Positions 23,827-32,938 of a stretch of 35,845 bases of DNA are shown one piece after another (the first letter of the stretch is position 1; every line of letters begins with the position of its first letter). The notes beneath the pieces are model-generated. The model ran no database searches. It had not been told where the DNA came from and worked only from the letters and a program-made list of their open reading frames with translations. The stretch is from Lachnospiraceae bacterium (GTDB lineage: Bacteria > Bacillota > Clostridia > Lachnospirales > Lachnospiraceae), in the NCBI GenBank assembly GCA_910576385.1, contig CAJTIR010000036.1, forward strand, positions 1-35,845, given 5' to 3'. Position numbers and translations under genes: made by a program.

Positions 23827-25494
23827 ATGAGAAGTGATAATGTAAAAAAGGGGATGCAGCAGGCGCCCCACCGCTCCCTGTTTAATGCGCTTGGTTTTAC
23901 GAAAGAGGAAATGGATAAACCGCTGGTAGGTATCGTAAGTTCCTACAATGAGATTGTTCCAGGGCATATGAATTTGGATAAAATTGTAGATGCGGTAAAG
24001 ATGGGGGTTGCCGAGGCGGGTGGCGTTCCGGTTGTATTTCCGGCGATTGCAGTCTGTGATGGAATTGCGATGGGACATACTGGTATGAAATATTCTCTGG
24101 TGACGCGCGACTTAATTGCAGATTCTACAGAGTGTATGGCGCTTGCGCATCAATTTGACGCTCTGGTGATGGTGCCTAACTGTGATAAGAATGTTCCTGG
24201 CCTTTTGATGGCGGCAGCACGGGTGAATGTACCCACAGTATTTGTATCAGGCGGCCCAATGCTTGCAGGGCATGTAAAGGGACATAAGACGAGTCTGTCT
24301 TCGATGTTTGAAGCAGTTGGATCTTATGCTGCTGGTACTATGACAGAAGAAGATGTATGCGAATTTGAACAGAAGGCTTGTCCGACCTGTGGTTCCTGTT
24401 CTGGCATGTATACGGCAAATTCTATGAACTGTCTGACAGAAGCCTTGGGAATGGGACTTGGAGGAAACGGCACCATACCAGCCGTATATTCTGACCGTCT
24501 GCGTCTTGCCAAACATGCAGGAATGGCAGTTATGGAAATGTATCGCCAAAATATCTGTCCAAGAGATATTATGACGAAGGAAGCTGTATTAAATGCCCTG
24601 ACCGTAGATATGGCTCTGGGATGCTCCACCAACAGCATGCTGCATCTTCCAGCAATCGCCCATGAGATTGGTTTTGACTTTGATATCGGTTTTGCCAATG
24701 AGATCAGTGAAAAGACGCCGAATCTCTGTCATTTAGCTCCAGCAGGACCAACTTATATGGAAGATTTGAATGAGGCGGGCGGCGTCTATGCGGTGATGAA
24801 TGAGCTTGCAGAATGGGGCTTATTGAATCTTGAATGTATGACTGTCACTGGAAAGACCGTTGGAGAGAATATTAAAGGGTGTGCGAATAAAAATCCTCAG
24901 GTAATTCGTCCTTTAGATAATCCATACAGTACAACCGGCGGCCTTGCGGTATTAAAAGGAAATCTTGCAGAGGAGGGAAGTGTGGTAAAACGTTCCGCAG
25001 TGGCGCCAGAAATGATGGTGCATGAAGGACCTGCAAGAGTATTTGACTGCGAGGAGGACGCCATTACTGCCATCAAGGGCGGAAAAATTGTTGCTGGAGA
25101 TGTGGTTGTGATTCGTTATGAAGGGCCCAAAGGCGGACCAGGAATGCGTGAGATGCTCAATCCAACTTCCGCAATTGCCGGAATGGGGCTTGGTTCTACA
25201 GTAGCCTTAATTACCGACGGTCGGTTCTCAGGCGCCAGCCGTGGAGCTTCTATTGGGCATGTTTCACCAGAAGCGGCAGTAGGAGGAACGATTGCCTTGG
25301 TGGAAGAAGGAGATATCATTAAAATCAATATCCCAGAAATGAAATTGGAGCTGGATGTCTCAGAAGATGTGCTTGTTAAGAGAAGGGCAGAGTGGAAGCC
25401 CAGAGAGCCAAAAGTGAAAGAAGGTTATCTGGCCCGTTATGCGCAGATGGTGACATCTGGCGCTACAGGAGCAGTGATGAAAAGAGAGCTGTAA
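23827..25494 (+). CDS. ilvD: Dihydroxy-acid dehydratase
   Basis: A 555-residue Fe-S enzyme that converts 2,3-dihydroxy-isovalerate and -methylvalerate to the 2-oxo acids in valine and isoleucine synthesis. The cluster cysteines appear in [24 protein letters not shown] and [20 protein letters not shown]. The C-terminal signature is [21 protein letters not shown]. Length is normal for the bacterial family. AGAGGTAGAG precedes the ATG. It is monocistronic with its own promoter, and other ilv genes are not in the window. A long terminator follows. Confidence 0.97.
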   Translation: MRSDNVKKGMQQAPHRSLFNALGFTKEEMDKPLVGIVSSYNEIVPGHMNLDKIVDAVKMGVAEAGGVPVVFPAIAVCDGIAMGHTGMKYSLVTRDLIADSTECMALAHQFDALVMVPNCDKNVPGLLMAAARVNVPTVFVSGGPMLAGHVKGHKTSLSSMFEAVGSYAAGTMTEEDVCEFEQKACPTCGSCSGMYTANSMNCLTEALGMGLGGNGTIPAVYSDRLRLAKHAGMAVMEMYRQNICPRDIMTKEAVLNALTVDMALGCSTNSMLHLPAIAHEIGFDFDIGFANEISEKTPNLCHLAPAGPTYMEDLNEAGGVYAVMNELAEWGLLNLECMTVTGKTVGENIKGCANKNPQVIRPLDNPYSTTGGLAVLKGNLAEEGSVVKRSAVAPEMMVHEGPARVFDCEEDAITAIKGGKIVAGDVVVIRYEGPKGGPGMREMLNPTSAIAGMGLGSTVALITDGRFSGASRGASIGHVSPEAAVGGTIALVEEGDIIKINIPEMKLELDVSEDVLVKRRAEWKPREPKVKEGYLARYAQMVTSGATGAVMKREL

Positions 25495-25541
25495 TTGCGA
25501 GAACAATTTGTGAAAAGGTTTACATTGCAGAGCAATACATA

Positions 25542-25606
25542 CAAAATGCACAAAAATCACGATGGGAAGTAGGATTTTCAAGATGGTTTTTGTGCATTTT
25601 GTTTTT
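25542..25606. terminator. Terminator between convergent ilvD and deoB
   Basis: A perfect 15-bp stem CAAAATGCACAAAAA (25542-25556) with 25587-25601, then five T. The loop is 30 bases. A-rich on the left and T-rich on the right, so it can serve both strands. Confidence 0.88.
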
Positions 25607-25686
25607 GCTGATTGAGCGGCAAGAACTTTACAACAAGTGAATATATTTGTTCCTTCTATGAAGGTTGAAATGGTTATAATTATCCA

Positions 25687-26865
25687 TTATTTTATGCAGT
25701 CCAGCAAGGATTCGCCAATCATATGAGGAAGCAGTTTTATGGAGAAATTGTCTGCAATGGTGGCGCCAATGACTGCGAAAGTTTCTTGTTCCTGCAACTG
25801 TCTGGCATGTTTCATTGTGGTTCCACAGCACAAGAGCGGCACGGTCTCTCTGGTATGGTCTGTACCAGAATAAGTGGGGTCGTTCCCGTGGTCAGCAGTG
25901 ATCATAAGTAGATCATCATTTCTTAAGGTTTTTAAAAACTCTTCCAGTTTTAGATCAAATTTTTCCAGTTCCTTTGCATATCCTTCTGGATTGCGTCTGT
26001 GTCCCCATAAGGCGTCAAAATCTACAAGATTTACAAAACATAAACCTGTAAAATCCTGTTTGGCAAGTGCTATCGTCTGTTCCATGCCATGTACACTGGA
26101 TTGGGATTTATGAGTTTCAGTTATTCCTTCGCCTGAGAAAATATCATTGATTTTACCGACGCCAATTATGTCATATCCTTGATTTTTTAGTAAATTGAGG
26201 ACGGTTACATCATAAGGTTTGATGGCATAATCGTGACGGTTTGCCGTTCTTGTAAAATGGCCTTTATGCTCTCCCACATAAGGTCTGGCAATCACGCGGC
26301 CTACTTTCCAATCTGGCCGCATGGTAATCTCACGGGCTCTTTCACAAAAGTGATAAAGATTATCAAGGCCAGTATATTTCTCATGCCCGCAGATCTGCAG
26401 TACGCTGTCTGCGGAAGTATAGACGATCAAGCTTCCATTTTGGATTTCATCTTCTCCATATTCTTCGAGAATGTCTGTTCCGCTGGCGGCTTTGTTGCCA
26501 ATAATTTTTTTGCCAAATTCGGTTTCCAGCCGTTGAATCAGTTCTTCTGGAAATCCAGTTTCTGTAAAAGTAAGAAACGGTTCTTTTACATGCAGTCCCA
26601 TCATTTCCCAGTGACCAGTCATGGTATCTTTGCCAATACTTTTTTCCTTAAGGCGCAGATAACAGCCTAAGGTTTGATCTTGTTTTCCACAGAGATTTCC
26701 AAGACCTAATTTGCGCAGGTTGGGAATCTGCAGGCTGGGAACTCTCTCCCAGATATGCCCCAGTGTATTGGCGTTGGCGTCGCCATATTTTTCTGCGTCT
26801 GGCATCGCGCCAATTCCCAGGGAATCCAAAACAATCAGAAAAATTCTTCGGTATTTTTTGAACAT
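25687..26865 (-). CDS. deoB: Phosphopentomutase
   Basis: A 392-residue enzyme of the alkaline phosphatase superfamily that interconverts (deoxy)ribose 1- and 5-phosphate in nucleoside breakdown. Metal-binding motifs are at both ends: [14 protein letters not shown] with the [12 protein letters not shown] block, and [23 protein letters not shown]. The inserted cap domain includes [13 protein letters not shown]. Length fits the family. GAAAGGGG precedes the ATG on the minus strand. No deoA, deoC or pupG gene lies next to it, so it is a stand-alone gene here. Confidence 0.97.
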   Translation of the reverse strand: MFKKYRRIFLIVLDSLGIGAMPDAEKYGDANANTLGHIWERVPSLQIPNLRKLGLGNLCGKQDQTLGCYLRLKEKSIGKDTMTGHWEMMGLHVKEPFLTFTETGFPEELIQRLETEFGKKIIGNKAASGTDILEEYGEDEIQNGSLIVYTSADSVLQICGHEKYTGLDNLYHFCERAREITMRPDWKVGRVIARPYVGEHKGHFTRTANRHDYAIKPYDVTVLNLLKNQGYDIIGVGKINDIFSGEGITETHKSQSSVHGMEQTIALAKQDFTGLCFVNLVDFDALWGHRRNPEGYAKELEKFDLKLEEFLKTLRNDDLLMITADHGNDPTYSGTDHTRETVPLLCCGTTMKHARQLQEQETFAVIGATIADNFSIKLLPHMIGESLLDCIK

Positions 26866-27004
26866 TACATTTCCCCTTTCTTTAGGCAGTCGTTAAAAGT
26901 TTCTTTGTGATAATATTGTAACAAAACTTGTAAGTACTGCACATAGAAAAATAAAAAAATTATGAATTAGTATTTCAAATGGAGGAACTCAAAGTTTTTT
27001 CTTG

Positions 27005-27033
27005 TTTACACCCCTAGAACCTTTTGTTATAAT
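27005..27033 (+). promoter_or_regulatory. Sigma-A promoter of the nfo-cbiQ-cbiO-HD run
   Basis: TTTACA (27005-27010), a 17-bp spacer, perfect TATAAT (27028-27033), about 68 bases before nfo. Confidence 0.8.
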
Positions 27034-27100
27034 GATCTGAATAGCTATATTTAAGATTAAATCTTTGCCAAAAAAAGGCTAGAGTTTTGGAGGAAGCATT

Positions 27101-27943
27101 ATGTTGAGGATTGGATGTCATTTGTCTTCTGCAAAAGGCTATTTGGCTATGGGACAGGAGGCAGTGAAAATTGGAGCCAACACCTTTCAGTTTTTTACTC
27201 GAAATCCGCGGGGAGCCAAAGCAAAGGAATTAAACTTGACGGATATTGAGGAATATTTAAAATATGCCTCAGAGCATGGGCTGGCACAAATTTTGGCACA
27301 TGCTCCATATACCTTAAACGCCTGCGCGAAAGATCCGGCATTGCGTCAGTTTACATGTGATACGATGTGTGATGATTTAGAGCGTCTGGAACATATTCCA
27401 GGCGCCATGTATAATTTCCACCCAGGGAGCCATGTACAGCAGGGGGCAGAAATGGGGATTGTCTATATATCAGAACTGTTAAATCAGATCAATAGACATG
27501 GATATCATACGTTAATCCTGTTGGAAACTATGTCTGGAAAGGGAACGGAAATGGGCAGGAGTTTTGAAGAGTTATCTTCAATCATAGATCAAGTCGAAGA
27601 CAGCAGTCGGATTGGGGTTTGTCTGGACACTTGCCATGTGTTTGATGGCGGTTATGATATTGTGAACAGCCTAGATGCCGTATTAGAGGAATTTGACCAT
27701 ACCATCGGGTTGAAGAGGCTAAAAGCCATTCATCTCAACGACAGCAAGAATGGGCTGGGCAGCCATAAAGACCGTCATGAAAAAATTGGACAGGGAAAGA
27801 TCGGCCTGCAGACATTTGTGCAGATTGTCACTCATCCTCGTCTGCGCCAGCTTCCATTTTATCTGGAGACGCCGAATGATCTGGATGGTTATCAGAGAGA
27901 GATTGCATTGCTGAAAGAGAAGGCAAAGCATGAAGAGGCATAG
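27101..27943 (+). CDS. nfo: Deoxyribonuclease IV (endonuclease IV, AP endonuclease)
   Basis: A 280-residue TIM-barrel nuclease that cuts DNA at abasic sites using three zinc ions. Zinc ligands appear in family blocks: [80 protein letters not shown] and YLETPND. GGAGGAAG precedes the ATG. The last 14 bases overlap cbiQ, so translation is coupled to cobalt transport genes, a pairing with no obvious functional link. Confidence 0.96.
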   Translation: MLRIGCHLSSAKGYLAMGQEAVKIGANTFQFFTRNPRGAKAKELNLTDIEEYLKYASEHGLAQILAHAPYTLNACAKDPALRQFTCDTMCDDLERLEHIPGAMYNFHPGSHVQQGAEMGIVYISELLNQINRHGYHTLILLETMSGKGTEMGRSFEELSSIIDQVEDSSRIGVCLDTCHVFDGGYDIVNSLDAVLEEFDHTIGLKRLKAIHLNDSKNGLGSHKDRHEKIGQGKIGLQTFVQIVTHPRLRQLPFYLETPNDLDGYQREIALLKEKAKHEEA

Positions 27944-28739
27944 AAAACATTTGCATGGAGTGACAAGTATTGATTACTATGCCTGCCAATCAGGACTTCG
28001 ACAGTGGAATGGATGTTATAAAGTATGTGCTGCGATTGTGATCTTGATTTTGTGCCTGCTGTTGGACAATCCCTGGGTTTCAATGGCAGTAATTCTTACG
28101 ATGGGGGTTGTAAATCTTAGAGGAAATGGAGTAAGTTTTCCTGTGTATCTGGGACTTTTAAAAATTCCGATTGCCTTTCTCTTGTTGGGGGGACTGGGGG
28201 TTGCTCTTTCAATATCCAGCCATCCAATGGAGCCTATGTCCATTTCAATGCATTGGTTTTATCTGTATGTAACGAGAGAAACTTTGATGGAGGCGCTGCA
28301 ATTATTTTTAAAGGCAATGGGAGCGGTCAGCGCCTTATATTTGTTGGCTTTGTCTACGCCTGCAAGTGAATTGACGGCGGTGCTGCGCAGCATACATATG
28401 CCCAAGTTGTTGGTAGAATTGATGTATATGATTTACCGATTTATTTTTATTCTTATGGATGTCCAGCAAGGAATGAAAAACGCTGCCATTTCCAGGCTGG
28501 GAGATGCAGATTTTAAGACGTCATGTACAACATTTGGACAGATTGGAGGCAATCTTTTGATTCTTTCTTTGAAAAAAGCCAATACATATTATGATGCTAT
28601 GATCTCTCGGGGATATGAGGGAGATTTTCCATTTTGGGAAGAAAAGAAATCTGTCAAGGCATGGCAGCTTGTGATCTTAGGATTATACATCACCGTATTA
28701 TTGCTTATTGCTAGAATTACCAGTGTGATTGACAAGTAG
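27930..28739 (+). CDS. cbiQ: Energy-coupling factor cobalt transporter, transmembrane subunit CbiQ
   Basis: A 269-residue membrane protein with about six hydrophobic segments. The coupling motif region reads [32 protein letters not shown], and the second Ala-Arg-Gly-type coupling helix reads [11 protein letters not shown], both typical of CbiQ. It starts inside nfo (overlap 14 bases), with AGAGAAGG before the ATG. The ATPase gene cbiO follows 19 bases on. It would pair with CbiM and CbiN encoded 2 kb downstream behind the B12 riboswitch. Confidence 0.92.
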   Translation: MKRHRKHLHGVTSIDYYACQSGLRQWNGCYKVCAAIVILILCLLLDNPWVSMAVILTMGVVNLRGNGVSFPVYLGLLKIPIAFLLLGGLGVALSISSHPMEPMSISMHWFYLYVTRETLMEALQLFLKAMGAVSALYLLALSTPASELTAVLRSIHMPKLLVELMYMIYRFIFILMDVQQGMKNAAISRLGDADFKTSCTTFGQIGGNLLILSLKKANTYYDAMISRGYEGDFPFWEEKKSVKAWQLVILGLYITVLLLIARITSVIDK

Positions 28740-28758
28740 TTTTGCAGAAAGGGGTACC

Positions 28759-29583
28759 ATGAGAGGTGAAATTTTAAATGTGCAGCATTTGAGTTATGGA
28801 TATCCGTCGGGACATCTGGCGCTCTCAGATATCAGTCTCTCCATTGGCAGCGGGGAGAGAATTGCAATTATGGGCTCCAATGGGGCTGGGAAATCAACAT
28901 TTTTCCTAAATTTAAATGGTGTGCTAAAGGCACAGTCAGGAGAAATATATTATCAGGGAACGAAAATTAGCGGCAAAGAGTTAAAAGAACTTCGCCGGCA
29001 TGTGGGATTTGTTTTCCAGGACGCCGACAGTCAAATGATTGCTTCAACAGTCCAGGCAGAAGTGGCGTTTGGACCAATGAATTTAAAGCTTTCCAGGGAT
29101 GAAGTAGAAAAACGAGTCACACAGGCGCTGCAATATATGGATCTACAATCTTATCGGCAGCGTCCGCCTCATTATCTAAGTGGAGGTGAGAAAAAAAGAG
29201 TCAGTATTGCTGATATTATCGCTATGCAATCGGAGATCATTCTCTTTGACGAGCCAACTGCAGCGTTGGATCCATTGAGTGCCGATATGTTAGAACAGGT
29301 TTTAGCAGATTTATCCAGGGAGGGAAAGACATTGCTGATTTCCACGCATGATGTAAATTTTGCCTATCGATGGGCGGAGCGGATTGTGGTATTTGATCGT
29401 GGGAAAATTCTTGCCGATGGCAATCCTTTGGAGGTATTTTTACAGGAACAAGTTTTAGAGCAAGCACATTTAAAAAAACCAGAAATGTTGAAAGTGTATG
29501 AGACACTTTCCGAGCAGGGACTGATAGAGCCAGAGAGTTATCCCAGAGAGGCGGGGGAACTTGCAAAGGCGTTGATAGGATAA
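28759..29583 (+). CDS. cbiO: Energy-coupling factor cobalt transporter, ATP-binding subunit CbiO
   Basis: A 274-residue ATPase. Walker A GSNGAGKST, Q-loop VFQDADSQM, signature LSGGEKKRVSIAD, Walker B IILFDEPTAALDP and the H-loop STHDVNFAYRWAERI are present, in the order typical of ECF ATPases. The Q-loop form FQDADSQ is characteristic of the CbiO/EcfA group. Start at 28759 (MRGEIL) follows AGAAAGGGG; the TTG at 28729 overlaps cbiQ and is less likely. Downstream the HD gene begins 13 bases after the stop. Confidence 0.94.
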   Translation: MRGEILNVQHLSYGYPSGHLALSDISLSIGSGERIAIMGSNGAGKSTFFLNLNGVLKAQSGEIYYQGTKISGKELKELRRHVGFVFQDADSQMIASTVQAEVAFGPMNLKLSRDEVEKRVTQALQYMDLQSYRQRPPHYLSGGEKKRVSIADIIAMQSEIILFDEPTAALDPLSADMLEQVLADLSREGKTLLISTHDVNFAYRWAERIVVFDRGKILADGNPLEVFLQEQVLEQAHLKKPEMLKVYETLSEQGLIEPESYPREAGELAKALIG

Positions 29584-29596
29584 GGAGGAATAGATA

Positions 29597-30238
29597 ATGA
29601 ATCAAAAATATAAAGAATATTTATCTTATGTAAAGCGCTATCTGACCCAGCACCAAGGCATGGAATCTCCGAATCCCATGCATCCGTTCCGTTCTCGGTT
29701 TCAGCATACGATCCGAGTACTGCACTGGTGTAACCGATTGGCAGAAGGGTTGGAAGGAGTGGACTTGGAGCTGCTCTGTACCGCGGCGATTTTTCATGAT
29801 ATCGGTTATGGAAGTCAGGACAATGAATATCATGCCCGCCGCAGCGCCAAGGCATTTGACGATTATGCGAAAGCTCAGGGACTGGAGGAGAATTTTTCCC
29901 AACAGGTGCAATTTTTGATTACCAATCATTCGAATAAAAGTTTGATGAGTGAACCAGGAACTAGTCTGGAAATGATTTTGCTGATGGAAGCAGATCTGTT
30001 GGATGAGGAAGGGGCAATGGGGATAGTCTGGGACTGTATGGTAATGGGAAATATACATGCTTCCAGTTATTTGAAGGCTTATGAGCATATTATGGAGAGC
30101 TCCAACAAGCAGGAGCCAAATCCTATGGTGACACAGAGGGCAAAGGAGATTTGGGAACAGAAGAAACAGATTGTCTCAGAATTTGCAGAGCAGTTAAAAG
30201 GGGATTTGATGGTTGGCAGTGAGTATTTTGATATTTAG
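29597..30238 (+). CDS. HD-domain phosphohydrolase
   Basis: A 213-residue protein with the HD metal-binding set: His in RFQHTIRVLHW, the paired His-Asp in AAIFHDIGYG, a His in ITNHSN, and an Asp in MEADLLDEEG. The YahK/YfbR-like family hydrolyses phosphate esters, often nucleotides; the substrate here is unknown. AAGGAGG precedes the ATG. It sits at the end of the nfo-cbiQ-cbiO run. The stop codon lies at the very edge of repeat copy C, whose left end begins at the last base or two of the gene. Confidence 0.86.
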   Translation: MNQKYKEYLSYVKRYLTQHQGMESPNPMHPFRSRFQHTIRVLHWCNRLAEGLEGVDLELLCTAAIFHDIGYGSQDNEYHARRSAKAFDDYAKAQGLEENFSQQVQFLITNHSNKSLMSEPGTSLEMILLMEADLLDEEGAMGIVWDCMVMGNIHASSYLKAYEHIMESSNKQEPNPMVTQRAKEIWEQKKQIVSEFAEQLKGDLMVGSEYFDI

Positions 30239-30410
30239 CGACTATTCACAACCCTATGAAAATAGATATTCAGTCCTTTTAAATTTATTTTGAAAAGGGA
30301 GTAATATTAATGTTCTGAGGGTGAGCGCCCTTGGTCACAGACAAAAGCCTTGGCAGAGGCGTATGACAGTTTGGCTGGCATGTCTGTGGCTTTGGGGTTT
30401 GAATAGTGAT
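30239..30410. repeat. Dispersed structured intergenic repeat, copy C (inverted orientation)
   Basis: Ends ACTATTCACAACCC (30241-30254) and GGGGTTTGAATAGT (30394-30407) are inverted. On the minus strand the core reads GCCACAGACATGCCAGCCAA followed by ACTGTCATACGCCT, matching copies A and B. The outer stem is CACAGAC/GTCTGTG (30336-30342 with 30382-30388), versus CTCAGAC/GTCTGAG in copy A, a compensatory pair change. An extra GGGTGAGCGCCC hairpin lies at one side. It separates cbiQO-HD from riboswitch-cbiMN. Confidence 0.7.
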
Positions 30411-30430
30411 GATATTTCATGGAATTTTCC

Positions 30431-30459
30431 TGGACATTTTTTCCAGGCTATGCTATTCT
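30431..30459 (+). promoter_or_regulatory. Possible promoter of the cobalamin riboswitch transcript
   Basis: TGGACA (30431-30436), a 17-bp spacer, TATTCT (30454-30459). A perfect TATAAT at 30467-30472 is an alternative -10 with a poor -35. Confidence 0.4.
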
Positions 30460-30486
30460 AAGTCCGTATAATTGTTAAATAATTTA

Positions 30487-30665
30487 ATTATAAAAGGTGC
30501 CTGTATTTTCTGCAGGATAATAGGGAAATGGGTGAGAGTCCCATACGGTCCCGCCGCTGTAAGAGTGAAGTTTTCTTCTAAAGACAAAATGTGAATGCCA
30601 CTGGGAAACTGGGAAGGTAGAAGAAAATGAGGAAGCTTAAGTCAGAAGACCTGCCTTTTATAAGG
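30487..30665 (+). promoter_or_regulatory. Cobalamin (B12) riboswitch
   Basis: Canonical blocks are present in order: AAAGGTGCC, GGATAATAGGGAA, GGGTGAGAGTCCC, the B12 box CGGTCCCGCCGCTGTAA, GCCACTGG, CTGGGAAGG and GTCAGAAGACCTGCC. The closing P1 helix pairs TTATAAAAGG with CCTTTTATAA. Known: binding of adenosylcobalamin or relatives turns off genes for B12 synthesis and cobalt uptake, which fits cbiM and cbiN downstream. Confidence 0.97.
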
Positions 30666-30756
30666 GAATGCAACAAGTTACGAGTGATAACTGGCTGCAT
30701 AAGAACCTGTCTGAAATACTTTTTAAAGGAGTGTTGCAAAGCAGGTTTCTTGTGGA

Positions 30757-30798
30757 TGCCGGTTTGCTGTGTGAGAAACAGCAGATACGGCGTTTTTT
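30757..30798 (+). terminator. Likely expression-platform terminator of the B12 riboswitch
   Basis: GCCG...CGGC (30758-30761 with 30788-30791) closing an inner TGCTGT/ACAGCA stem, then six T at 30793-30798, about 20 bases before cbiM. The distance and T-run suggest control of transcription, with the CAGGTT/AACCTG segments at about 30700-30750 as candidates for the competing fold. Confidence 0.65.
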
Positions 30799-30818
30799 GT
30801 TGAGAGAGGAGCATTTTT

Positions 30819-31568
30819 ATGACAAAGAGACAAAGGAAACTATTTATTGCAAGTATTGCGTTTGCCGTAGTTTTTGGCATTATTCCAAATGCCAACGCTA
30901 TGCATATTATGGAGGGGTATCTGCCATTTGGTTTTTGTGTTGCCTGGGGGATCGTTAGTCTTCCGTTTCTGGTAAAAGGATTTTTCGCGATACAAAAGAA
31001 ATTGGGGCAGGATCGCAAGAATATTACCATACTCGCCATGTCTGGCGCTTTTATTTTTGTGATTTCTTCCCTGAAAATTCCTTCAGTGACAGGAAGTTGT
31101 TCTCATATGACAGGAACTGCTCTGGGAGCGATTTTATTTGGGCCAAGTGCAGTCAGTATTTTGGGAATTATTGTGCTGATATTTCAGGCAGTTCTCTTGG
31201 CGCATGGCGGTTTGACGACATTGGGGGCTAATACTTTTTCTATGGCGATTGCAGGACCGTTTTTATCCTATGGAGTTTACAGGCTTTGTAAAAAAAGTAA
31301 AATAAACCAGAGAGTCGGCGTTTTTTTGGCGGCAGTCATTGGTGATCTGTTTACTTACTGTATTACTAGCTTTCAACTTGCATTTGCCTATCCCTCTGAA
31401 GGGGGAGTATGGGTGTCTGCTGCAAAATTCTTAAGTGTATTTGCACCCACACAGCTTCCGCTTGCAATTATCGAAGGATTTTTGACGGTGGTGGTAATGA
31501 TAACTTTGGAAAATTATGCACAGCCAGAGCTAAAAAGCGCTGGATATCTAGAAAATGGAAAGCGATAG
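30819..31568 (+). CDS. cbiM: Cobalt transporter substrate-binding membrane subunit CbiM
   Basis: A 249-residue membrane protein. A signal peptide (residues 1-28) ends NANA, and the mature protein starts MHIMEGYLP. The new N-terminal Met and the His right after it are the known metal ligands of CbiM/NikM. The further conserved block GSCSHMTGTALGAILFGP holds another metal-ligand His. Several membrane helices follow. GAGAGAGGAG precedes the ATG. It is controlled by the B12 riboswitch upstream and overlaps none of its neighbours. Cobalt, not nickel, is inferred from the riboswitch and from cbiN. Confidence 0.95.
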   Translation: MTKRQRKLFIASIAFAVVFGIIPNANAMHIMEGYLPFGFCVAWGIVSLPFLVKGFFAIQKKLGQDRKNITILAMSGAFIFVISSLKIPSVTGSCSHMTGTALGAILFGPSAVSILGIIVLIFQAVLLAHGGLTTLGANTFSMAIAGPFLSYGVYRLCKKSKINQRVGVFLAAVIGDLFTYCITSFQLAFAYPSEGGVWVSAAKFLSVFAPTQLPLAIIEGFLTVVVMITLENYAQPELKSAGYLENGKR

Positions 31569-31579
31569 AGGAGGAGCAG

Positions 31580-31885
31580 ATGAAGAGTACAGATAAAAAA
31601 ATAATAGTGGTAATTTTGGCAGCGGTGGCGTTTCTCATTGTAATGCCATTGCTTGTCCGAAAGGGAGCGGAATTTGGTGGTTCTGATGATGCGGGAAGCC
31701 AGGTAGTGGAAGCGATTGACACAGACTATAAACCTTGGTTTACTCCAGTTTTAGAGCGCATAATTGGCGGTGAAATTCCAGGAGAAGTGGAGTGTTTCAT
31801 GTTCTGCATTCAGACTGGGATTGGCGTAGGTATTATTGCATTTTTGCTGGGAAGGTTTGTGGAGCGTAAAAAATGGCAGAGCTAA
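31580..31885 (+). CDS. cbiN: Cobalt transport protein CbiN
   Basis: A 101-residue protein with two membrane helices (about 7-26 and 75-93) around a loop. The loop holds the family block GAEFGGSDDAGSQVVEAI and the DYKPWFTPV segment. CbiN is needed with CbiM for metal loading. The start at 31580 follows GAGGAGGAG; a longer in-frame reading from 31409 runs antisense to sense within cbiM and is not real. It starts 11 bases after cbiM. Confidence 0.94.
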   Translation: MKSTDKKIIVVILAAVAFLIVMPLLVRKGAEFGGSDDAGSQVVEAIDTDYKPWFTPVLERIIGGEIPGEVECFMFCIQTGIGVGIIAFLLGRFVERKKWQS

Positions 31886-31972
31886 AGGGGGGATGGGCAG
31901 ATTTTATTCTGTGAAATCATAGAAGTAATGATTGCTATTTCTATCTGAGCAGGATTCTTTTTCACAAATTCA

Positions 31973-32001
31973 TTGAAATTTAAAAGGAAGTATATTAGAA
32001 T
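31973..32001 (+). promoter_or_regulatory. Putative sigma-A promoter of nfnA-nfnB
   Basis: TTGAAA (31973-31978), a 17-bp spacer, TAGAAT (31996-32001), about 50 bases before the start codon; each 5/6 to consensus. Confidence 0.6.
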
Positions 32002-32050
32002 AGAAACGATATAGAAATTTGTATAAGGATAACATAAGCGGAGGTTTAGT

Positions 32051-32938
32051 ATGTACCCAATTATAAAGAAAAAAAAATTGGCGGAAAAGATTTTTCTGAT
32101 GGACGTTAAGGCGCCCCGTGTGGCAAAATCTTGTCTGCCAGGACAATTTGTTATCGTAAAAATGGATGAAGAAGGCGAACGTATTCCTCTGACGATCTGT
32201 GATTACGACAGAGATGCAGGGACGATTACGATTGTATTCCAGACGGTGGGAGCTTCTACTCAGAGAATAGAGAATTTAGAGGAGGGGGATGCATTCCAGG
32301 ATTTTGTTGGACCTTTGGGATGTGCTTCTGAGTTGACAGAGACACCAATAGAAGAGCTAAAGAAGAAAAAGATTGTGTTTCTTGCAGGCGGCGTGGGAAC
32401 GGCTCCTGTATATCCTCAGGTAAAATGGCTTCATGAACATGGTGTGGACTGTGACGTGATTATGGGTTCTAAAACCAAAGATTTGCTGATTTTAGTAGAT
32501 GAGATGGAGAAAGTGGCAGGCAATCTCTATGTGACCACAGATGACGGCAGTTATGGTTTTCATGGGATGGGAACCAATCAGTTAGAAGAATTAGTAAATG
32601 CCGGAAATACATATGATCAATGCATTGCCATTGGTCCCATGATCATGATGAAATTTGTCTGTCTGCTGACAAAGAAACTTGAGATTCCAACAATTGTTTC
32701 TTTAAATCCGATTATGGTAGACGGCACAGGCATGTGTGGGGCTTGCCGAGTGACAGTAGGAGATCAGGTAAAATTTGCCTGTGTGGATGGACCGGAATTT
32801 GACGGCCATTTGGTAGATTTTGACCAGGCGATGAAGCGTCAGCAGATGTATAAGACAGAAGAAGGCAGAGATATTCTTAAGCTTCAAGAGGGCGACACTC
32901 ATCATGGCGGATGTGGACAGTGCGGAGGTGACAAATAA
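32051..32938 (+). CDS. nfnA: NADH-dependent ferredoxin:NADP oxidoreductase subunit A (NfnA-type)
   Basis: A 295-residue flavoprotein of the dihydroorotate-dehydrogenase electron-transfer (PyrK-like) family. The FAD barrel (1 to about 105) has RIPLTICDYD and the TVGASTQRI block. The NAD domain has FLAGGVGTAPVYPQ and the GPMIMMKFV segment. The [2Fe-2S] site is MCGACRVTVGDQVKFACVDGPEF. A short GGCGQCGG tail ends the protein. Known: the NfnAB complex transfers electrons among NADH, NADPH and reduced ferredoxin by flavin-based bifurcation. CGGAGG lies before the ATG. The stop overlaps the nfnB start by one base. The genes are sometimes labelled as glutamate synthase beta-associated. Confidence 0.9.
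   Translation: MYPIIKKKKLAEKIFLMDVKAPRVAKSCLPGQFVIVKMDEEGERIPLTICDYDRDAGTITIVFQTVGASTQRIENLEEGDAFQDFVGPLGCASELTETPIEELKKKKIVFLAGGVGTAPVYPQVKWLHEHGVDCDVIMGSKTKDLLILVDEMEKVAGNLYVTTDDGSYGFHGMGTNQLEELVNAGNTYDQCIAIGPMIMMKFVCLLTKKLEIPTIVSLNPIMVDGTGMCGACRVTVGDQVKFACVDGPEFDGHLVDFDQAMKRQQMYKTEEGRDILKLQEGDTHHGGCGQCGGDK

Noticed and set aside
30668-30958. ORF of 96 codons in the riboswitch leader
   Set aside because: It overlaps the expression platform and cbiM in another frame; no family match.
31409-31579. In-frame extension of cbiN to 158 codons
   Set aside because: It runs within cbiM in another frame; GAGGAGGAG before 31580 and the CbiN family length fix the shorter start.
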